DNA of 64,000 nucleotides from Flavobacteriales bacterium (GTDB lineage Bacteria; Bacteroidota; Bacteroidia; CAIKAF01). A model generated the notes under the pieces. It did not search any database, was not told the origin of the DNA, and was given only the letters and a program-made list of their open reading frames with translations. A program made the position numbers and the translations under genes. Every line of letters begins with the position of its first letter. The first letter of the stretch is position 1. The DNA lies in contig JAKRSD010000019.1 in the NCBI GenBank assembly GCA_022402535.1, positions 90,560 to 154,559 of the forward strand, written 5' to 3'. Of the stretch, positions 1-6,100 are shown in pieces.

Positions 1-430
1 TATATTTTTTTAAAGGAACTCGCGCTTCGCTGCGCTCCGGAAAGCAATTCACAACTATTGTTGTCCATGCCTGTACAAAAAGGTTGTTGTCAAAGACCTT
101 GAAAAATCAAAGATTGCTCGTAAAGTTATATTTTTTTAAAGGAACTCGCGCTTCGCTGCGCTCCGGAAAGCAATTCACAACCATAACGCATCAGTTAATT
201 GATATAGCCGAGTTGTCAAAGACCTTGAAAAATCAAAGATTGCTCGTAAAGTTATAGTTTTTATATAGGAACTCGCACTCCGCTTTGCTCCGGAAAGCAA
301 TACACAACTGAATCAATTAAAGATGCACGTATTTAATGTTGTCAAAGACCTTGAAAAATCAAAGATTGATCGTAAAGTTATATTTTTTTAAAGGAACTCG
401 CGCTTCGCTGCGCTCCGGAAAGCAATTCAT
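1..430 (-). CRISPR. Type II-C CRISPR array with ~96-nt repeats, cut by the window edge
   Basis: Four repeat copies are visible: a partial one at 1-55, full ones at 86-181 (96 nt) and 212-308 (97 nt), and a last one from 338 that loses its end near 430. They are separated by three unrelated spacers at 56-85 (30 nt), 182-211 (30 nt) and 309-337 (29 nt). On the plus strand a repeat begins GTTGTCAAAGACC and ends AATTCACAAC. The crRNA sense is the minus strand, because the first 16 nt there, GTTGTGAATTGCTTTC, are complementary to the tracrRNA anti-repeat at 7594-7608. The 30-nt spacers and terminal GTTGT/ACAAC repeats are normal for type II-C; the repeat length is about twice the usual. The array lies directly downstream of cas2 and continues beyond position 1. 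Copies 1, 2 and 4 are near identical; copy 3 differs mainly in the central hairpin. Confidence 0.9.
141..164 (-). repeat. REP-like hairpin embedded in the CRISPR repeat
   Basis: The middle of each repeat carries a GC-rich imperfect palindrome in otherwise AT-rich sequence. In copy 2 GGA (141-143) can pair with TCC (162-164), and GCGC (148-151) with GCGC (158-161), leaving a TTCGCT loop and a four-base bulge. The same element sits at 15-38 in copy 1. On the crRNA strand it starts with GGAG, and bacterial REP sequences recognised by RAYT transposases are known to carry a GTAG or GGAG tetranucleotide beside the stem. In copy 3 one stem G-C pair is replaced by an A-T pair, so part of the stem is preserved. 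Calling this a REP is inference; other copies in the genome would be needed to confirm it. Confidence 0.6.
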
Positions 431-510
431 AAAGCAATATTTCGTAAATTTGTGTGTTCTGTCGCTTCGGGCGTTTGGAATTTTGGGCCTTGCCATTTTT
501 TCGCAGAGAC

Positions 511-541
511 AACCCCGGAAACTCCGGGGTTTTTTATTTTT
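511..541 (+). terminator. Intrinsic terminator inside the decayed array region
   Basis: The arms AACCCCGGA and TCCGGGGTT (511-531) enclose AAC and are followed by a T-rich run, which makes a rho-independent terminator on the plus strand only. It lies 3' of truncated repeat copy 4, whose plus strand carries the anti-repeat-like string GGAAAGCAATTCA. A plus-strand transcript from there would end here. No credible protein is encoded between 430 and 605; the 70-aa reading frame across it starts inside a CRISPR repeat. Confidence 0.7.
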
Positions 542-605
542 CAGATAAATAGACTTAAGCCAGCTAAATGCTTTCTTTTTGTTCTAATTTCCAAAACATT
601 TTGAA

Positions 606-705
606 GTTGTCAAAGACCTTGAAAAATCAAAGATTGCTCGTAAAGTTATAGTTTGTTTTTTTAAGGAACTCCTGCTCCGCTACGCTTCGGAAAGCAATTT
701 TAAGT
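606..705 (-). repeat. Degenerate CRISPR repeat copy 5
   Basis: The start (GTTGTCAAAGACCTTG and the next ~30 nt) matches the intact repeats, but the hairpin core has diverged and the end reads CAATTTTAAG instead of CAATTCACAAC. It is separated from copy 4 by about 175 bp of unrelated sequence holding the terminator at 511-541. Loss of the terminal ACAAC should prevent pairing with the tracrRNA over its full length. Confidence 0.75.
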
Positions 706-720
706 TTCGGGTATTATATA

Positions 721-814
721 CCCTGCGTGGTCTTATAAAAAGTAAAGATTACTCGTGAAGTTATATTTTTTTATAGCCACTCTTGCTCTGCTTTACCTGA
801 AAACTATTCACTTG
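721..814 (-). repeat. More decayed CRISPR repeat copy 6
   Basis: Recognisable by AAAGATTACTCGTGAAGTTA (the intact form has GCTCGTAAAGTTA), a T-run, a CTC-GCT-rich core and GAAAACTATTCAC near the end. Many substitutions separate it from the intact repeats. The boundaries are approximate, and no normal-sized spacer separates it from copy 5. Confidence 0.6.
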
Positions 815-889
815 GCAGTTACGCAGCACCTGATGCGGCGTATGTAAAGGTTTGTTTACATGAATTCTAAGACAAATTATGGGCTTTTG

Positions 890-935
890 TATTTTCTATA
901 GAATTCGATCTATGCTTCGTTTCAGAAAGTGTTAT
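890..935 (-). repeat. Possible relic of a seventh CRISPR repeat
   Basis: The segment with TCTATAGAATTCG followed by TATGCTTCG and CAGAAAGTG resembles the linker, hairpin and GGAAAGC part of the repeat. Similarity is weak and the first third of the repeat is not recognisable. From here to cas2 (936-1036) I see nothing else. Confidence 0.3.
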
Positions 936-1036
936 AAGGGAAAAGAACTGAAAATAAAAAAAATAAACACGATAGAGTTATATTAATTTCAAAACGGCCA
1001 GTCCCTTATTTTAAGTATTTGGCACATTTTGTCTGG

Positions 1037-1372
1037 CTAAAACAGTTCTAGTTGTTGCGAAACCGGAGGAACCGGTTTTTCGGTTCCCCCATAAAATATT
1101 TCCATGGCGCCAAACTGTTTATCGGTAACCAGCATAATGCCTATATGTCCCTTGGGCGGTAAAATAGAACGGACCCGCTTCATATGCACATCGGCATTTT
1201 CGCGGCTGCTGCAATGCCTTATATACATGCTGAACTGAAACATCTGAAATCCGTCGGCCAGAATGGACTTGCGGAATTTGGCGTAGTTCTTCCGGTCCTT
1301 TTTGGTTTCGGTAGGCATGTCGAAAAATACCATAACCCACATAATCCGATAAGCATTTAGGCGTGAATACAT
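1037..1372 (-). CDS. cas2: CRISPR-associated endonuclease Cas2, type II
   Basis: The 111-aa protein has the small ferredoxin-like fold signature of Cas2, with VMVFFDMPT near residues 13-21 supplying the conserved Asp at the end of the first strand, followed by a lysine-rich helix. Cas2 forms the structural core of the Cas1-Cas2 integrase that inserts new spacers next to a repeat. The length and the VFFDMPT form are typical of type II-C systems of Bacteroidota. It is the last gene of the cas operon, 43 nt after cas1, and the array lies downstream. Its base composition matches cas1 and the RAYT gene, and is clearly less AT-rich than cas9. Confidence 0.95.
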   Translation of the reverse strand: MYSRLNAYRIMWVMVFFDMPTETKKDRKNYAKFRKSILADGFQMFQFSMYIRHCSSRENADVHMKRVRSILPPKGHIGIMLVTDKQFGAMEIFYGGTEKPVPPVSQQLELF

Positions 1373-1415
1373 ATTTTAGATGTCAAGAGCCATGAACCAA
1401 GATTCAAGACTTGAT

Positions 1416-2315
1416 TTAAATAAATTCGGGGTATAGAATTTTTCGTTGTTTGCCTTCAAAACATTTTGCTAATGACGCGGTGGTGCGTTGCATAGCCACC
1501 ATCAGCGGACTTTTTTCACCGTCTATCAGCACATCCATCGCCGGTATGCCCAACAATTCCTGTTTCATTTCTTTGGTCATGGGATCCAGAAAGTTTCCGT
1601 TCATCCGTACAATATGGCAAACCAGTTTATCCACATAAGGGCGGTAAGGTTCCATGATATCATCGGCCAGGCAATACGCATTATACTGATTGCGGTGGAA
1701 AATACCCAATGTGGGCAAAAGCCCCGATGCCGTGAGGCTGCGAGCCGTTACCGCCCGGAGTATGGCATATCCGTAATTCAGAAGATTATTGGGTGGTTCC
1801 CCTTCGCGGTGGCGTTTAAATTTTAAAAAATCCGGAAACAGCATTTTCCAATAAAAGGTAGCCGCTGTGGCTTCTGCATTTCCGCTGTCGCCGCTTTTCA
1901 CGGTTTTTGCCAGTTCAGTCAGAAACCGGAATTCTTTACGTTCCCTTTCCAGCAATGCGGCCTGATTTTGAATTTTAGCGCTTACGGTCTGCTGCCAGAG
2001 TTGCTTTTTCAAAGGTTCCGAAGCATCAATCTGCATTTTGAATTTCATGCTTTGCAGGCTGTGCCCGTCCAGATTAAAAAACATACCTGTGGGGTGGTGT
2101 TTGTCGTCGCAGGTAATTACGGCCACATTATTGTCAAGCAGACGGGCCATCACGGATTGGGTTATGGTAATCTGCTGATGGTCTAATATCAGCAGCCCGA
2201 TATCTTCAATGGGTACGGATTTTTCTTCGCCCGTTTCGGTCAGCTGAATAATCAGCTGTTCGTTGCGGGTTTTCAGGTAGGCGGGGTTTCCGAAAAAGAG
2301 GGTGCGTTTTATCAT
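1416..2315 (-). CDS. cas1: CRISPR-associated endonuclease Cas1, type II
   Basis: The 299-aa protein is a full-length type II Cas1, the catalytic subunit of the spacer integrase. The N-terminal beta domain opens with IKRTLFFGNPAYL. The helical catalytic domain contains NNLLNYGYAILRA, then GIFHRNQYNAYCLADDIMEP, which provides the metal-binding His and Asp; the Glu ligand probably lies in the GNAEATAATFYW segment near residue 147. The ATG start is 7 nt after the RAYT stop codon, so the two genes are very likely co-transcribed. The repeat this enzyme must recognise here is twice the usual length, and its substrate contains a hairpin, so the mode of integration is an open question. No truncation or missing ligand is visible. 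Confidence 0.95.
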   Translation of the reverse strand: MIKRTLFFGNPAYLKTRNEQLIIQLTETGEEKSVPIEDIGLLILDHQQITITQSVMARLLDNNVAVITCDDKHHPTGMFFNLDGHSLQSMKFKMQIDASEPLKKQLWQQTVSAKIQNQAALLERERKEFRFLTELAKTVKSGDSGNAEATAATFYWKMLFPDFLKFKRHREGEPPNNLLNYGYAILRAVTARSLTASGLLPTLGIFHRNQYNAYCLADDIMEPYRPYVDKLVCHIVRMNGNFLDPMTKEMKQELLGIPAMDVLIDGEKSPLMVAMQRTTASLAKCFEGKQRKILYPEFI

Positions 2316-2322
2316 GGGATGT

Positions 2323-2952
2323 TCAGGTTAATTCACTTTCGAGGATTTCATACTCCGCAAACTGCATTTCTTTTGCCCGGTGCATAGAGTGGTAATTGGA
2401 TTCATCACCGAAAAGCACTTCCAGCCATTGCGTTTGCCTTTCCGGAAAAATAGAATAGGATGAATGACGCCAATCGTTTACCGAAGTCGTAAAGCCGTGT
2501 TTAACGGGATTCAGATGTATATAAAGAATCAGATTTCGGAGGTATTCTTCATCGCTTACCTCTTTCCGTTTAAAATTTTTGATAAACAGCGAACCCCGTC
2601 TGTTATATACTTTGTTGAAGGACTGCGTATAACTGCTGAAAAAGTTGGCAAATTGTTTACTGATGAATTTTGACCCGGCGGATTCGGCGGTTTCGTTTAC
2701 AACTTTTCCAAAGTTCGAAACTTTGGAAAAGTTTGAAACCGTCGAATCCGCTGCGATGTCCTCTTCGGATTTAATCTTCACCAGCAGGTGGAAGTGGTTT
2801 GGCATCAGACACCAGGCCAGGGTTTCGGCTACGGGGTCTATATGCTTCCGGTATTTTTCTTTAAAAAAGAAATAGTTCTTTTCCTCGCGAAACAGATTAT
2901 CCTCGCCATTGGCATGGTTGAAAATATGGTAGTATGTATCTAAGTAGAGCAT
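2323..2952 (-). CDS. REP-associated tyrosine transposase (RAYT, Y1/HUH family) within the cas operon
   Basis: The 209-aa protein belongs to the Y1_Tnp (IS200-like) superfamily, RAYT/TnpA-REP branch. It has the metal-binding HUH motif in LMPNHFHLLVKI (His53 and His55), then FFSSYTQSFNKVYNRRGSLF at about residues 104-123, where Tyr108 is the likely nucleophile, then LRNLILYIHLNPVKHG. Known RAYTs are single-copy domesticated enzymes that bind and nick REP hairpins in single-stranded DNA. The gene is not flanked by insertion-sequence ends; it starts one nucleotide after the 51-aa ORF stop and ends 7 nt before cas1, so it is built into the operon. A variable linker at residues 70-90 is encoded by a perfect hairpin (2701-2733). 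A role in CRISPR repeat formation or spacer acquisition is inference. Confidence 0.9.
   Translation of the reverse strand: MLYLDTYYHIFNHANGEDNLFREEKNYFFFKEKYRKHIDPVAETLAWCLMPNHFHLLVKIKSEEDIAADSTVSNFSKVSNFGKVVNETAESAGSKFISKQFANFFSSYTQSFNKVYNRRGSLFIKNFKRKEVSDEEYLRNLILYIHLNPVKHGFTTSVNDWRHSSYSIFPERQTQWLEVLFGDESNYHSMHRAKEMQFAEYEILESELT
2701..2733. repeat. Perfect inverted repeat (15-bp arms) inside the RAYT gene
   Basis: AACTTTTCCAAAGTT (2701-2715), a CGA loop (2716-2718) and AACTTTGGAAAAGTT (2719-2733) form a perfect hairpin within the coding sequence. In protein it gives the low-complexity linker around SNFSKVSNFGKV. It lies between the HUH motif and the catalytic Tyr region, where RAYTs vary in length. 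It could be an inserted palindromic repeat or a regulatory or self-target site; the sequence alone does not decide. Confidence 0.85.
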
Positions 2953-2953
2953 G

Positions 2954-3109
2954 TTACCCTTTTTTATCGTGCGCCTTAACCAGGCTCCTCCAAAGTTTTG
3001 TCGCCTGTTTCCGTTTTCTTAGCGCCTCTTCTTCCGTTAACTCGGCAAAGAGCACATCTTCCAACGCATTCAGCCATTTGTTTATCACTTTCACCTTAAT
3101 TGATTTCAT
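2954..3109 (-). CDS. Small 51-aa basic protein between cas9 and RAYT
   Basis: The frame starts with an ATG at 3107-3109 immediately after the cas9 stop codon (TAA ATG) and ends with a TAA at 2954-2956, one base before the RAYT start. The product begins MKSIKVKVINKWLNALEDV, continues with an acidic-then-basic stretch (LTEEEALRKRKQATKLW), and ends KAHDKKG. It looks helical and charged; I recognise no family. Seamless packing between two real genes, and base composition like RAYT rather than cas9, argue for a real, translationally coupled gene. It may be a nucleic-acid-binding accessory of the RAYT or an adaptation factor, but that is a guess. Confidence 0.65.
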   Translation of the reverse strand: MKSIKVKVINKWLNALEDVLFAELTEEEALRKRKQATKLWRSLVKAHDKKG

Positions 3110-6100
3110 TTAGAATAATACCTTTGAAATGTTGCCTAATCTGCCTACTTTGAGTTTCCAACAAACTTCTTTTATTCTTATTGTATCAGAATCCATTGTC
3201 GTCTCAAGTTTGTTTTGGCTTGAAAGCTCACCAAATTTTGATTTTGCGTCATATTGTTTAATTAAAGAAGCTATATCATTACGAATAAAATAACATTCAC
3301 TACCTGAAGATTTTTCCATTTTGTAAATTCTATTCGTTTGCTCTTTACTTAAATTATTTAAATTAAGCAATCTTGGATTTTCAATTTCTTCTTGTGTAGG
3401 AACATAAACCAAATCATTTGGAGATAGAGTAAATAAATATTCTACCTCAACTTCTTTTCCTCTGTACTCTAAAGTTGATTTTACAGCAACTGGCGTCCAT
3501 AAATTTTCATCAACATTTTCTATTTCTTGTTGCTTTTGGTGTTCAATTATTTCATTTAAAGGAACTGTTTCAAACATACGTTCTTTTGTTTTTTTGTTCA
3601 CGTATACAGCAAAAAATAAATTAGGTGCTCCTTGAACATACTTACTTGTTTTATTACCCTTTTCACCGAGTGTAAACCTCCCACTTCCTTTTTCATAAGT
3701 TCTAAATTTAATGATTGGTTTATGTTTCTTTCCATTATTATATCTTTCAATGTTTTGATTCAATTCTTCAATTCCTTCAGGAGAAAATGCTGTTTCATAA
3801 TTGTAAATTTGTTCACCTTTATGATTAAGTTCTTTAAACTTTTCCTGTATAAGGAAATTTTTCAATATTTTTTGAATTCCTGTATCGGTAATTTTTTCAA
3901 TTTTACTGATATTAAAAGAGGTGTCTAAAGATTTTCTTGTTGATGTTGTAATTTCTCCTTTTTTTAATTCGATCCATGGCAATTTAACAAGACCGGAAAC
4001 AGTTTCTTCGTGTAATGATTTTCTAACCGCCCAATTGTCACCTTTTGTTTGAGGGACAAGTTTTTTCTTTAATTGCCCGTTTTCTTTCACCCACTTCCAG
4101 TATTTGTTTTTGGTTTTGTTAATTACTCTAGTATTTTGTTTGAAGCTAACAACTGTTGTTTCTAATTTAGCTCTTGTATCTTGCGTAAACGAATCCCAAG
4201 GTTTGTGAAATTCTTTAGCTACGTTTTGCTTTACTCTTTTAATAGTTCCATCGGGGTGTCTTTTATCACGTTCAATTTCTTCTGATCTACGCAATTTCTT
4301 AACAAGTGAAAAATTATCCCGTTTAGTGTTTATGGAAGTAATATAATTGATGTGGTCTTTCGTTACACAAGCAATCACCAAAGCATCTAACGCGTGATGT
4401 CTGTGGTCAATACGTTTTTTACTGAAACCTTTGAGCAGGCTGTCGGGTACTTTTGCTAAAAATTTGTTTGTGTTTGGGTTTATTTCACCAAAGTCATTGG
4501 ATTGGGTTAAGTCATTCATTCGCTTAAATCGAGGGGCAATAATTTCATTCCAGACATCATTTAGGCCCCAATCTTGTCTCATTTGAGAAGTGATAGAACC
4601 TGTAACAGGAACAATATTCTTTGAGGTTACCTCTTTTTCATCATCTTCACGAACAATTTTACTTAATAAGTTTTTCACAACTTTACTGATGTAGCGGCTA
4701 TCATTAAGTTGTCGATTTATAAACGATTCGGGAATATCTTCGCTCAAAAGGTTTTCTCGTTTTGTTTTGTTCTTAGCGAAATACATTTTTACGTGTTGCT
4801 CGTAATCAGGGATTGAGAATACTTTAACATTTTTCCCTTGTCCCAAATCTATTGTTGTTCCACCAAATTCTTTTATAAACTCATATGCTGTTCTGTTGTC
4901 TTTAAGTTGATTTACTTCAGCTTCACAGATAATTTTATTGCTCAGCGAATCATCAAAATATCTTGATTGAGGGAATATGTGTTCGATTTGATATTTATAC
5001 GTAAACAAATCAGACAGCATGATTGAATTTCCGGTATATGGAGATATATATCCTTGCTCTAACCAAAGTTTATAGCGTTGAATTTCAGATTTTGAAGGGC
5101 TGCTGTTTTTTCTGATTTTACTTATATCATCTTCACTTAGTTTGTCAAATTTTGCATTCGGATTTTGATAAACACCTTCTTCGTATATCTTCAGAATTTC
5201 CTGTTGACTTGGAGAATATGGTTTTACATCTATACCATCATTCAATAGTTCATGTAATATTGCTCTGATGCGAAGATTCGTGTTTTCGTTTTCGTTTTGT
5301 ATTTTAGAAATTCTCTCCCTTGTTTTATTGTCGTTTTTCATTTCACGCCCAAGTTCAATATGAATTTCATCAAAATAACCTTCTTCACCATTTCCATATT
5401 CATCCCAAATATCTTTTACCACTCTTAGTGTTTCTGTTAATACTTGTTCAACGATTGGATTGCGAAGCGAATGTTGTTTAAATGACCCTTTTAAGTTTGG
5501 ATTTAGAAAATCGGCAATATCCTGAGAAGTAGTCCATTTTTTAGTGTCGCTTGCTTCTGAATGTTTGTCATATACTATATAAGAAGCTAACCATAAAGGA
5601 AGCCCTTTAAAATCTTCATTTTTTTGAAGGCGAATTGATTTTTCTCTTACACGATTTTGGATTTTTTCATCAAACTCTGCTGTCTGTAATTTTTCAATTC
5701 TTGATTTAGTGCTTTTTTCGATATTATCCCAAAACCAATATTTTCCAATACGCATTAATGGAAGAAGCTTTTTAATTGCTTTTTCTGAGAACGAACCATA
5801 GTCGCGTTTAAATGGAGGGTACTTCTCAAATAGTGAATTGAAATCTTCACTCAAATTATGTTTAGAAGCAAATTTTCGAACTGCACTTTTCCTTTCTTCA
5901 GGGTCAGTAACAGAATATAATAAATGCCAAAGATGCTGAGTAGATTCAGAGGTTAAAAAGGAATTATCAATGTTTAATTTTTTTATTCGAATCAAAAAGG
6001 ATGCCCTTGTTTCGTTGCAAGGATATTCTTTGTCTTCCACATAATTCCACCTGAATTTATCTTCCTTTTTCTTGAAATATGCTAAAAGTTGTTTTTGGTT

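Noticed and set aside
1-430. Interpretation of the array as an ordinary tandem repeat
   Set aside because: The 29-30-nt segments between copies are unrelated to each other while the 96 nt are conserved; it stands next to cas2 and matches a tracrRNA.
336-548. 70-aa plus-strand ORF across repeat copy 4 and the terminator
   Set aside because: It starts within the CRISPR repeat and ends in a terminator; the composition shows no coding character.
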